DNA of 64,000 bases from Streptomyces sp. SID13726 (lineage in GTDB: Bacteria; Actinomycetota; Actinomycetes; Streptomycetales; Streptomycetaceae), in assembly GCF_010548375.1 (NCBI RefSeq), contig NZ_JAAGLY010000006.1, forward strand, positions 310,001 through 374,000. Direction: 5' to 3'. The notes below the pieces were generated by a model, which ran no database searches, was not told where the DNA came from, and saw only the letters and a program-made list of their open reading frames with translations. Each line of letters opens with the position of its first letter. The stretch's first letter is position 1. Made by a program: the position numbers and the translations under genes. This document shows positions 7,293-14,900 of the stretch, in pieces.

Positions 7293-9359
7293 TTAGTGAG
7301 GCGGCAGCGTGGGGAGAAGGGGCGGAACCCGGTCGCTGACCGCCTCCAGGTAGGCCGCGTAGGTCTCTCGTTGGTTCCACGAGAAAATGACCGTCCGGGA
7401 GTTGCCGGCGACTGCCTGCTGCGGCCTGCTGGTGGCGAAACGGAGTTGTCCGCGGTCCTGCGCGGTGGCGAGCTGCACATATCCGTTGGTGAGCGGCGTG
7501 GGCTTCTTCGACTGGACCGTGACCACCTCGGCGAGAGGGATCACGCAGTCTCGGGCACCGGTCGCCTTGCCCATGAGCTTGCGTTTGATCTCGGCCCGAT
7601 CGGCGTAGAGCGTCACCGTGGCGGCGTATCCCTTGAACACAAGCGGCGGAGCCTGAGCGGGGTCACGCCCGTGCCCGACGCAGTGGGCGACCACGGCGGC
7701 GATTTCGTCCTGGGTGACGAAGGCACTCTGGAACCGGACCGGTTCGCCGACCCCCGTCGACAGGAACAGACCGTCCCCCTTGTCGGTCAGCGTCTCCGCC
7801 CCGGGCCGGTCGAGAATGGCCCGCGAGTCGGCGGGCGTGGCGGTGGCGAAGGCGATCCGCGAGGGCACGTTGGCCTTGATGAGACCGGTGACGACGCCCG
7901 CCGCCGGCCGCTGTGTGGCGAGCACCAGGTGAATGCCGACGGTGTGCGCGAGTTGAGCGATCCGCACGATCGCGTCCTCGACGTCCCGTGGGGCGATCGC
8001 CATCAGGTCGGCGAGTTCGTGAACGATCACCAGGAGATACGGGTGCGGTCGTAGGTGCCGCTGACTCCCCGCACGAGCGGCGACGGTTCCCTCGTACACG
8101 GCCCGGTTGAAGTGGTCGATGTGGTGATGGCCGTGGGCCGCGAGGTCGCCGTAGCGGAGATCCATCTCCTTGAGGACCCGTTGCAGCGCCCCGACGGACC
8201 GGTTCACGTCGGTGACGATCGGGGTGAACAGATGCGGGATGTCCCTGTACGCCGCCATCTCGACTCGCCCTGGGTCAAGGAGCAGCATGCGGACGGCATC
8301 GGGGGCCGCCCTCGTCAGGATCGACGTGATCAGGCAGTCGATGAGCGACGTCGTACCCGAACCCATGGCACCGGCGACGAGGAGGTGCGGCGCCTTTGCG
8401 AGATCGGCCGACACGAAGCCGCCGTCGACGGCCTTGCCGATCGTGATCAGCATCGGGTGGTTGTCGTTGACCGCCCCGGCCGCGCGGAGCACATCACCGA
8501 GACGGACCAACTCCCTCTCAGAACGCTGGACTTCGCTACCGGTCGTCGCATCGCCGGAAACCGGGGAGGCGGGGCTCCGCTCACCCTCCGGCACGGACTC
8601 GACCGTCGGCTGCGGTTCGCTCCTGACGGCTCGGGCGATGCCCACCCGGTATTCGAGCGCGGTCCACAATTGCGGACTCTGCTTCACGCCGTCGGCGAGG
8701 AGTCGTTCGTAGACGTACTCGTACAGGTCATGGACGCTGACGGTGCCGTCTCCGTCCCGGTCCGCCGCTCCGGTACGAAGGCCCTCGATCACGGCTCCCG
8801 TGAACCGGGACGGTTCGGGCGACATCTCGGTGAGGTGTTCGCCTTCCCAGGCGTACTCGGTACGGTTCGTGGCCGTGAGGATCGCGCGGCCGTGCCCCGC
8901 CAGTTCTTCCTTGACGTGCACGGAGGTGTCGCCCTTGGCGCCCGTGAGGAAGGCACCGCTGTAGCAGCAGTCGAGAAGGACCACGATCGACCTCGCTCGG
9001 CAGTGGCGCATCTGGTCGTGCAGAAAGGCCGCGGAGATCGCGGTGGAGGCCAGCAGCCTCCGGTCGGTGTCCCTGGCGGCGAAGTAGAGCCGGCCGTTGT
9101 CGTCCTTGATGCCGTGGCACGAGAGGTGAAGCAGTAACAGGTCGTCCCGGCTGCGGTTGAGGAAGAACGTCTCCAGGCCGCGATTGACCTCATGCTGGGG
9201 CCGATCGATCACCTGAGTGACGTCGAACGCCCCGATGCCGGGGTCCTGAAGCACCGCCGCGAGTCCGGCGGCGTCCCGGGCCGGTGAACGGAGTTGCCCC
9301 AGCGCGGGATTCTCGTACGTACCTGTGGCGATGAGCAACGCGTCGCGGCTACCCACCAC
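7293..9359 (-). CDS. Caspase / FtsK-like / DUF4429-like fusion protein
   Basis: Three-part protein of 688 aa from GTG 9359 (an in-frame stop lies just upstream). Residues 1-245 form a caspase-fold (C14) peptidase: catalytic His82 in SCHG, catalytic Cys132 in DCCYSG, and an acidic DRDGDGTVSVHD loop at 200-211. Residues about 285-560 match the FtsK/SpoIIIE translocase core (LLLDPGRVEM, IPHLFTPIVTD, ATQRP, IKANVPSRIAF). However, the Walker A Lys is Thr (GAMGSGTTS, 330-338) and the Walker B Asp is His (IVHELADL, His447). Residues about 572-680 resemble the PH-like DUF4429 domain. The protease looks intact while the ATPase looks inactive or altered. It follows the EACC1 gene by 44 bases. A role as a regulated death or conflict protease is inferred. 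Confidence 0.85.
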   Translation of the reverse strand: MVGSRDALLIATGTYENPALGQLRSPARDAAGLAAVLQDPGIGAFDVTQVIDRPQHEVNRGLETFFLNRSRDDLLLLHLSCHGIKDDNGRLYFAARDTDRRLLASTAISAAFLHDQMRHCRARSIVVLLDCCYSGAFLTGAKGDTSVHVKEELAGHGRAILTATNRTEYAWEGEHLTEMSPEPSRFTGAVIEGLRTGAADRDGDGTVSVHDLYEYVYERLLADGVKQSPQLWTALEYRVGIARAVRSEPQPTVESVPEGERSPASPVSGDATTGSEVQRSERELVRLGDVLRAAGAVNDNHPMLITIGKAVDGGFVSADLAKAPHLLVAGAMGSGTTSLIDCLITSILTRAAPDAVRMLLLDPGRVEMAAYRDIPHLFTPIVTDVNRSVGALQRVLKEMDLRYGDLAAHGHHHIDHFNRAVYEGTVAARAGSQRHLRPHPYLLVIVHELADLMAIAPRDVEDAIVRIAQLAHTVGIHLVLATQRPAAGVVTGLIKANVPSRIAFATATPADSRAILDRPGAETLTDKGDGLFLSTGVGEPVRFQSAFVTQDEIAAVVAHCVGHGRDPAQAPPLVFKGYAATVTLYADRAEIKRKLMGKATGARDCVIPLAEVVTVQSKKPTPLTNGYVQLATAQDRGQLRFATSRPQQAVAGNSRTVIFSWNQRETYAAYLEAVSDRVPPLLPTLPPH

Positions 9360-9403
9360 AGCCGCCCGCGAAGTACCTCACCATCCGTAAGGGGCACTCC
9401 GTG

Positions 9404-9823
9404 TCACGCACCGGCGGAACCTGTTCCACCTTCCGGCTCCGCGGGAGCGCCGGGCTGGTGGGCCAGGATGAACGCGTCCACGAGCCGACGCTGGTCCTCC
9501 GCCGAGGCCTGTTCCAGTTCGATGCTGTCGTCGCCGAGCTCCACCCGCACCTTGCGGACGGGGCGGTTGGTCATCCACGTCTCCAGCAGCCGCAGCACCC
9601 CTCGCAACGCGATCGGCGACAACGTCACGGCAAGGACACCGAGTGCGACCGCCTCGCCCGGCTTGGAACCCGCCGGAGCCTCGTCGACGCGGACCGTGTC
9701 CACACGGTCGACGTCCAGTTCGAGCAGCTCTGCCCTCAACTGCGCGGTGAGTTCGTCGAGTTCGACCAGATCACTGTCGGCGGATCCGTTCAGTGAGACG
9801 GTCATCAAGTCCGCGTCGGCCAC
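9404..9823 (-). CDS. EACC1-like effector-associated protein
   Basis: Small protein of 139 aa if it starts at GTG 9823, which has a GGGGGT stretch just upstream; the frame extends to a TTG at 9850, and an ATG lies at 9805. The pattern resembles effector-associated constant component 1 (EACC1): an acidic N-terminal part, a PAGSKPGEAVALGV turn, a hydrophobic helix, a LLETWM segment, then beta strands VRKVRVELGDD and IELEQAS. EACC1 proteins accompany variable effectors such as caspases and trypsin-like proteases in actinobacterial conflict systems and are thought to link sensing with effectors. It is the first gene of the operon with the caspase fusion. Identification is from memory of the family. 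Confidence 0.7.
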   Translation of the reverse strand: MADADLMTVSLNGSADSDLVELDELTAQLRAELLELDVDRVDTVRVDEAPAGSKPGEAVALGVLAVTLSPIALRGVLRLLETWMTNRPVRKVRVELGDDSIELEQASAEDQRRLVDAFILAHQPGAPAEPEGGTGSAGA

Positions 9824-9976
9824 AACACCCCCAGAGAGCCAGCTGAACAACAGAGCATATCGTCAACATCTGCCACGGCTGGCGGTGTTGAGTGCCGAGC
9901 GGGCCGAGGCACGATTCGCGCGGGGGCGCCCCCTCTGTACCCCGGTTCACCCGACGAGCCTGTCCGACCCCACCAC

Positions 9977-9982
9977 TAGAGT
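9977..9982 (+). promoter_or_regulatory. -10 element TAGAGT of WD40 gene, probably leaderless
   Basis: TAGAGT lies 7 bases before the GTG at 9990, so transcription would begin at or next to the start codon. No Shine-Dalgarno sequence precedes the GTG. No convincing -35 box is visible. The 166-bp divergent region (9824-9989) also carries the promoter of the EACC1-caspase operon. Confidence 0.4.
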
Positions 9983-9989
9983 TCCGGCC

Positions 9990-11078
9990 GTGAGCGACGA
10001 CGTACACACGACCGATTCCGCGTCGGACCCGTCAGGGTCGGAGACGTGCTGGAGAGACCTGCGAAGGCTCGTGAACGCCGACCCGGAGGAGGGCGGCGGC
10101 GAGGCGTGGCGGGTGCTGTGGGTCACCGGGGCGCAGAATGACTCGCAGCTGGTAGGGCACGACGGTGGCGTGAACTCGGTGGTGACGGCCTTCTCGGACG
10201 GCCGGCGCATCGTGGTCAGCGGTAGCGCCGATCAGACCGTTCAGGTGCGGGAGTTGGAGAGCGGTCGGCCGCTCGGGCCGGCCTTGAGCGACCTCAGTGG
10301 CCGGGTGTGGGCCGTGGCCGCGGAGGTGGTGGACGGACGGCCGGTCGTCGTCACGGCCGGTGACTGGGCGGTGCGGGTGTGGGACCTCGCCGGCCGAGAG
10401 GCGATCCGTGAACTGCCGGGGGTCGACGGCGAGGTGTGGTGTGTGGGCACGGCCGTCGTCGAGGGGCGGGCGTGTGCGTTCGCGAGCGACGACGACGTAG
10501 CGGTTCGGGTGTGGGATCTGGCCGGCGGCGGGGAGCAGGTCCGTGAACTGACCGGGCACGACGACTTCGTGATGGCCGTCGACACGCTGGTGATCGACGG
10601 CAGGCCCCATGCCGTGGCCGCGATGAGCCGCGGCCGGATCTGGACGTGGGATCTGACCACCGGGCAGCCGGTCGGCGAGCCCCTCCCGGGGCACGACGGT
10701 GAGGCGTGGGCGGTCGCGACCGCGGTCGTCGACGGCAGGAACCACGTGATCACGGCGGGCTACGACGCCACCGTCCGCGTGTGGGACCTGGCCGCGGGGC
10801 GGGAGGTCGGCAGGCTGGTCGGCCATGAGGGCACCGTCTCCGCGGTGGTGTGCGCGGAGATCGGCGGCGAACTCCGGATCGTCACGGGTGGGGCCGACGG
10901 CACGGTGTGTCTGTGGGAGCCGGGGACCTGGCGGCGGACAGGCCGGGAGCTGGTGTTCCCCGCACCGGTCCACGCGCTGACCGTCACCCCGGAGGGCTCG
11001 CTCGTGGTGGGCTTCGGCGGCGACATCGCGGTCCTGGTTCCGCACGGCGACACTCGCACCGGCGAGAGCACCCCCTGA
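9990..11078 (+). CDS. WD40-repeat protein
   Basis: Protein of 362 aa from GTG 9990. The frame is open further upstream but there overlaps the EACC1 gene on the other strand. A short N-terminal segment (about residues 1-45) is followed by about seven WD40 blades. Most end in VRVWDLAG-type strands or variants (IWTWDLTTG, VCLWEPG) and begin with GHDG/GHEG loops. This predicts a single beta-propeller for protein interaction with no enzymatic domain. It is divergent from the EACC1-caspase operon across 166 bp. In known caspase conflict loci WD40 proteins serve as sensors or scaffolds. I infer a similar role, but co-regulation is not proven. Confidence 0.85.
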   Translation: MSDDVHTTDSASDPSGSETCWRDLRRLVNADPEEGGGEAWRVLWVTGAQNDSQLVGHDGGVNSVVTAFSDGRRIVVSGSADQTVQVRELESGRPLGPALSDLSGRVWAVAAEVVDGRPVVVTAGDWAVRVWDLAGREAIRELPGVDGEVWCVGTAVVEGRACAFASDDDVAVRVWDLAGGGEQVRELTGHDDFVMAVDTLVIDGRPHAVAAMSRGRIWTWDLTTGQPVGEPLPGHDGEAWAVATAVVDGRNHVITAGYDATVRVWDLAAGREVGRLVGHEGTVSAVVCAEIGGELRIVTGGADGTVCLWEPGTWRRTGRELVFPAPVHALTVTPEGSLVVGFGGDIAVLVPHGDTRTGESTP

Positions 11079-11192
11079 CCCGGGAACCCCGCAGGTGGCA
11101 GCCCTGACCGGGCACACCCACACATCGGTGCGTACCAAGTGAAAGTACCTGGTCAGAGTCGCACGCGTAAACGGCTTGTACCGTACCGCGCG

Positions 11193-11213
11193 TATAGTTG
11201 CGTTGTGAGCAAC
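11193..11213 (+). promoter_or_regulatory. iclR promoter -10 (TATAGT) with overlapping 17-bp dyad
   Basis: TATAGT at 11193-11198 is 6 bases before the GTG at 11205, predicting a leaderless mRNA. A 17-bp dyad GTTGC-N7-GCAAC at 11197-11213 covers the start point. Two more copies of the same pattern lie upstream of the Rieske operon (14768-14784, 14852-14868). This arrangement is expected for an autoregulated IclR repressor. Confidence 0.55.
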
Positions 11214-12002
11214 TACAACCCGGAGAACGAAACGACAGGGTCGTCGAGCGGCGGGGTGCAGTCCGTCGACCGGGCCATTCACGTGATGGAGATCCTGGCC
11301 CGGCGCGGTGAGGCCGGAGTCAGTGAGGTGGCCGCCGAGATCGACGTCCACAAGTCCACCGCTTTCCGGCTGCTCGGCGCGCTGGAGGCGCGCGGGCTGG
11401 TGGAGCAGGCCGGTGAGCGCGGCAAGTACCGGCTCGGCTTCGGGATCGTGCGGCTCGCCGGCGCGGTCACCGGGCGGATCGACATCACCCAGCAGAGCCG
11501 CCCGGTCTGCGAGCGCCTCGCCGAGGAGATCGGCGAGACGGTGAACCTCGCGGTGATGCAGGAGCACTACGCGATCAACCTGTACCAGGTACGCGGCCCG
11601 GGCGCCGTCACCGCGCACAACTGGGTCGGTCAGCTGACCCCGCTGCACGCCACCTCAAGCGGCAAGATCCTGCTGGCCCACATGGCCGTGAAGGACCGCA
11701 GCGCGCTGTTGTCCGACACTGGTCTGAAGAAGATGACCGCGCGCACCCTGACCGCGAAGACCAAGCTGGAGAAGAACCTCGCCGAGGCCCGGGAGCGCGG
11801 CTACTCCTGGACCCTGGAGGAGTTCGAGGAGGGCCTGCACGCGATGGCCGCCCCGGTCCGCGACCGTGACGGCGAGGTCATCGCGGCCCTCAGCGCCTCC
11901 GGACCCGCCTACCGGCTCACCGAGGACCGTATGCACGCGCTCGCCCCGGTGCTGGTCAAGGGCGCCCAGGAGATCAGCCACCGCATGGGCTACCTGGGCT
12001 GA
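11205..12002 (+). CDS. IclR-family transcriptional regulator
   Basis: IclR regulator, 265 aa from GTG 11205. The open frame begins at 11139, but the 22 extra codons would lie over the promoter. The N-terminal winged helix-turn-helix spans about 18-80 (SEVAAEIDVHKSTAFRLLGALEARGLVE). The C-terminal effector domain includes the typical LHATSSGKILLAH segment. It is convergent with the Rieske oxygenase (12-base gap). By position and shared dyads it probably controls the demethylation genes at 12.0-16.0 kb, with the pathway substrate or a product such as glyoxylate as possible ligand. Confidence 0.9.
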   Translation: MSNYNPENETTGSSSGGVQSVDRAIHVMEILARRGEAGVSEVAAEIDVHKSTAFRLLGALEARGLVEQAGERGKYRLGFGIVRLAGAVTGRIDITQQSRPVCERLAEEIGETVNLAVMQEHYAINLYQVRGPGAVTAHNWVGQLTPLHATSSGKILLAHMAVKDRSALLSDTGLKKMTARTLTAKTKLEKNLAEARERGYSWTLEEFEEGLHAMAAPVRDRDGEVIAALSASGPAYRLTEDRMHALAPVLVKGAQEISHRMGYLG

Positions 12003-12014
12003 GCGCCCGGCGGG

Positions 12015-13142
12015 CTACCTGGGCCGAGCCCCCAGCCGCGTCTGGACCCAGTCGTGGAACTCCCCGATGTGATGCTCACTGGGCACCAGGACACCGCCCT
12101 TGGCGTACAGGCGTGAACTCATCCCGGGCTGGGTGCGCTCGCAGGCGTCGAAGTCCTGGCGGTTGACCCGGTCGAAGAGCTCCACCGACCGGCTGACGTC
12201 CTTGCCGCTCTCCACCACGTGCGGCAGATACAGCCAGTCGCACTCGACGACCGTGCGGTCCACGGCGAGCGGGTACATCCGGTGGAAGATCACATGGTCC
12301 GGCACCAGGTTCACGAACACCTGCGGCCGCACGGTGATCGCGTAGTAGCGGCGGTCCTGTTCCTCCGAGACCCCCGGGATGCGGTCGAGGCCCTCCGAGC
12401 CGTCGATCGTGAAGCCCCGCACGTCCTCGCCGAACTCGGCGCCGTGGCCCACGTAGTACTGCGCCGCGTATCCGTCGGCGAACTCCGGGAGCACCTCGGT
12501 CAGTTCGGGGTGGATCGTCGCGCAGTGGTAGCACTCCATGAAGTTCTCGATGATGAGCTTCCAGTTGGCCTTGACGTCGTAGACGATCCGCCGGCCGACC
12601 TGGAGGTTGTCGATGTCGTAGCGCTCGATCGACTCGGTGTCGCCCAGCCGGTCGACCACGTCCCGCACGACCTCGTCGAAGGGCGGGGGGTCCTCGGCCA
12701 GGCACACCCACACATAACCCAGCCACTCCCGCACCGCCACGCCGGCCAGGCCGTACTCGGTGCGGCCCACGTCGGGCATCTTGGTCAGGTTGGGCGCCGC
12801 GACCAGCTTGCCCGTCAGGTCGTACGTCCAGGCGTGGTACGGGCATTGGAAGGCCCGCTTGACCTCGCCGGACTCCTCGGTGCACAGCTTGGCGCCCCGG
12901 TGCCGGCACACATTGAAGAACGCGCGGACCGAGCCGTCCCGCGCCCGCGTGATCAGGATGCTCTCGCGGCCCACCGCCACGGTCCGGAAGGCACCGGGCC
13001 GCGGCAGGTCGGCGGCGCGGACGGCGCAGAACCACATCGCTTCGAAGATGCGCTCCTGCTCCTGGGCGAAGATCCCGGGATCCGTGTAGGAGGAGCCGGG
13101 GAGGGTGGCGATCAGGCTGTCCGGCAGGCTGGTCGAGGTCAC
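12015..13142 (-). CDS. Rieske oxygenase alpha subunit, GbcA-like
   Basis: Catalytic subunit of a Rieske non-haem iron monooxygenase, 375 aa. The [2Fe-2S] ligands are CRH at 79-81 and CPYH at 100-103. The mononuclear iron site is in NFMECYHCATIHPEL (His206, His211). The sequence around this site resembles glycine betaine or other quaternary-amine demethylases (GbcA/CntA group) more than aromatic dioxygenases. Such enzymes release formaldehyde, which agrees with the mycothiol-dependent formaldehyde dehydrogenase in the same block. Electrons would come from the ferredoxin and reductase encoded upstream on the same strand. The substrate is inferred. Confidence 0.85.
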   Translation of the reverse strand: MTSTSLPDSLIATLPGSSYTDPGIFAQEQERIFEAMWFCAVRAADLPRPGAFRTVAVGRESILITRARDGSVRAFFNVCRHRGAKLCTEESGEVKRAFQCPYHAWTYDLTGKLVAAPNLTKMPDVGRTEYGLAGVAVREWLGYVWVCLAEDPPPFDEVVRDVVDRLGDTESIERYDIDNLQVGRRIVYDVKANWKLIIENFMECYHCATIHPELTEVLPEFADGYAAQYYVGHGAEFGEDVRGFTIDGSEGLDRIPGVSEEQDRRYYAITVRPQVFVNLVPDHVIFHRMYPLAVDRTVVECDWLYLPHVVESGKDVSRSVELFDRVNRQDFDACERTQPGMSSRLYAKGGVLVPSEHHIGEFHDWVQTRLGARPR

Positions 13143-13220
13143 AGTGCACTCCTCGGGGAACGTCGGGGGGACCGGTGATGCGCACGCCGGGAGGAGTGAC
13201 TCCGGACGTCGTGGTGCGGG

Positions 13221-14381
13221 TCAGGCCGCGGTGGCGAGCTGCTTGCGCCACCGTGTGAACAGGCGCGGCTGGTTCATCCCGAGCACGGCGACGGGATGTC
13301 CGGCACGCCGGTAGACGGCCAGGACGTTGCGGTCGTCCGGGGCGCCCTCCTCGACGGCCACGCTGTCGGCGCCGGCCGCGTGACCGGCGAACTGGATCTT
13401 GACGCCGTACTGGTCCGACCAGAAGTACGGCGGCCTGGGCAGCCCCGGCTGTGCCGCACCCCCCGCCAGCAGCGCGGCCACGGCGGCGTCGGGTCGCTCC
13501 CGGGCGCCGGTCCAGTGCTCGACGCGGCGGTGCAGGCCCGCGCGCGGGTCGTACCAGGAGGCGCAGTCGCCGACCGCGACCACGCCGGGCAGGCCGGTGC
13601 GGCCGTCGGCGCCGCACTCGACGCCGTCGGTGAGCGCGAGTCCGGAGCCGGTGAGCCAGTCGACGCACGGGCGGGCGCCGACGCCCACGACCACGAGGTC
13701 GGCGGGGACGCTGCGGCCGTCCTCCAGCAGGACGGCGTCGACCCGGCGCTCACCGCCGAGCCCCTTGACGCCGACACCGCACAGCAGCCGTACGCCGTGG
13801 TCGGCGTGGAGCGCGGAGACGACGGCGCCCATGGTCGCGCCGAGCGGCCCGGCCAGCGGGGTCGGGGCCGCTTCCACGACCGTCACGTCGAGTCCGAGGG
13901 CGTACGCGGTGGAGGCGACCTCGGCGCCGACGAACCCGCCGCCGATCACCACCAGCCGTCCCCCGAGGGCGAGTTCGTCCCGCAGCGCGCGGGCGTCGTC
14001 CAGGGTGCGCAGGGTGTGCACCCCGGCCAGGCCCGCGGTGCCGGGGAGGGTGCGGGCGGCGGCGCCGGTCGCGATGACGACGCCGTCCGCCCGGACCTCG
14101 CTGCCGTCGGCGAGCCGTACGGCGTGCCGCGGGCCGTCGAGACCGACGGCCCGGGTGCCCAGCAGCCACTCGGCCCGCAGGTCCTCGTCGTCGGACTCCA
14201 GCGCGAGGTCGGTCTCGCCCAGGGTCCCGGCGAGGAACTCCTTGGACAACGGCGGCCTGTCGTACGGGCGGTGGAGTTCGTCGCCGATGACGACGAGCCG
14301 TCCGTCGTACCCCTGCCTGCGCAGTGAGCGCGCCGCCGACAGTCCGGCCAGCGAGGCGCCGACGACGGCCACCGTCCTCAC
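13221..14381 (-). CDS. FAD-dependent ferredoxin reductase
   Basis: FAD/NAD(P)H oxidoreductase of the ferredoxin-reductase type, 386 aa from GTG 14381 in a GTGA overlap with the ferredoxin. An N-terminal FAD dinucleotide motif VGASLAGLSAA, a second motif VIGGGFVGAEVA (about 150) for NAD(P)H, and GVVAVGDCASW near the C-terminal FAD site are visible. The C-terminal reductase domain (FWSDQYGVKIQFAG) is characteristic of Rieske-system reductases. It should pass electrons from NAD(P)H to the Rieske ferredoxin. The open frame extends 134 codons upstream, but this only shadows the ferredoxin gene. Confidence 0.9.
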   Translation of the reverse strand: MRTVAVVGASLAGLSAARSLRRQGYDGRLVVIGDELHRPYDRPPLSKEFLAGTLGETDLALESDDEDLRAEWLLGTRAVGLDGPRHAVRLADGSEVRADGVVIATGAAARTLPGTAGLAGVHTLRTLDDARALRDELALGGRLVVIGGGFVGAEVASTAYALGLDVTVVEAAPTPLAGPLGATMGAVVSALHADHGVRLLCGVGVKGLGGERRVDAVLLEDGRSVPADLVVVGVGARPCVDWLTGSGLALTDGVECGADGRTGLPGVVAVGDCASWYDPRAGLHRRVEHWTGARERPDAAVAALLAGGAAQPGLPRPPYFWSDQYGVKIQFAGHAAGADSVAVEEGAPDDRNVLAVYRRAGHPVAVLGMNQPRLFTRWRKQLATAA

Positions 14382-14740
14382 GCGGGACCCCCGGCGAGCC
14401 GGGCCGCGACGCAGGGCGGCAGGTTGGGGGCGTCCGTGGAGAGCCGGACGTAGATCATGCCGTCCTCGACGTGGACCTCGTGCGTGCGCACCGGGCGCTT
14501 GGCCGGCGGGGCGTCGACGGCTCCCGTGCGCAGGTCGAACTTCGAGGCGTGCAGCGGGCATTCGACCTCGCAGCCCTCCAGCCAGCCGTCGGCGAGCGAG
14601 GCGTCCTGATGGGTGCAGGTGTCGTCGATGGCGAAGACCTCGCCGTCGTCGGTGTGGAACACCGATACCGGCGGATCGATGTCGAGCCGGTAGGCCTCGC
14701 CTCGGGGCAGGTCCACGAGACGGCACGCGGGAATCATCAT
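14378..14740 (-). CDS. Rieske-type [2Fe-2S] ferredoxin
   Basis: Ferredoxin of 120 aa with both Rieske ligand pairs: CTH at 42-44 and CPLH at 61-64 (Cys42, His44, Cys61, His64). The length and motifs fit bifunctional Rieske ferredoxins of dioxygenase systems. A second ATG directly follows the first, so the start may be one codon later. It heads the ferredoxin-reductase-oxygenase operon and overlaps the reductase by 4 bases. It shuttles electrons between reductase and oxygenase in the cytoplasm. Confidence 0.92.
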   Translation of the reverse strand: MMIPACRLVDLPRGEAYRLDIDPPVSVFHTDDGEVFAIDDTCTHQDASLADGWLEGCEVECPLHASKFDLRTGAVDAPPAKRPVRTHEVHVEDGMIYVRLSTDAPNLPPCVAARLAGGPA

Positions 14741-14752
14741 GACACCTCGGTG

Positions 14753-14784
14753 CGTATAGCGAAACGGATTGCGGTGAACGCAAC
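14753..14784 (-). promoter_or_regulatory. Promoter and IclR-type dyad of the Rieske operon
   Basis: Read on the minus strand, a 17-bp dyad GTTGCGT-N5-GCAAT (14784-14768) covers a possible -35 TTGCGT. A -10-like TATACG follows at 14758-14753, about 19 bases away. The dyad matches the one over the iclR start, so this is a good candidate operator. The ferredoxin gene begins 12 bases after the -10, leaving a very short leader. Confidence 0.5.
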
Positions 14785-14851
14785 GTCAGTTTGGGGGCGC
14801 CCGCAAACCCTTGTCAAGGAGTCCAGAGGGCGGACGCGGCCATGAATCGGT

Positions 14852-14868
14852 GTTGCGTCACACACAAC
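14852..14868. promoter_or_regulatory. Second IclR-type 17-bp dyad
   Basis: GTTGCGT followed after 6 bases by CAAC, the same spacing as the sites at 11197 and 14768. It lies in the 160-bp gap between the formaldehyde dehydrogenase stop and the ferredoxin start, 67 bases upstream of the first operator. Two operators suggest cooperative binding. Confidence 0.45.
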
Positions 14869-14900
14869 ACTCTGCGCGATGAACAACACCGGGCGGCTTC

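Noticed and set aside
9294..11078. A 594-aa reading of the WD40 protein
   Set aside because: The extra N-terminus lies over the EACC1-like gene and the divergent promoter and has no WD40 character.
13221..14783. A 520-aa reading of the ferredoxin reductase
   Set aside because: The first 134 codons overlap the Rieske ferredoxin gene in another frame. The FAD motif begins right after GTG 14381, which gives the normal length.
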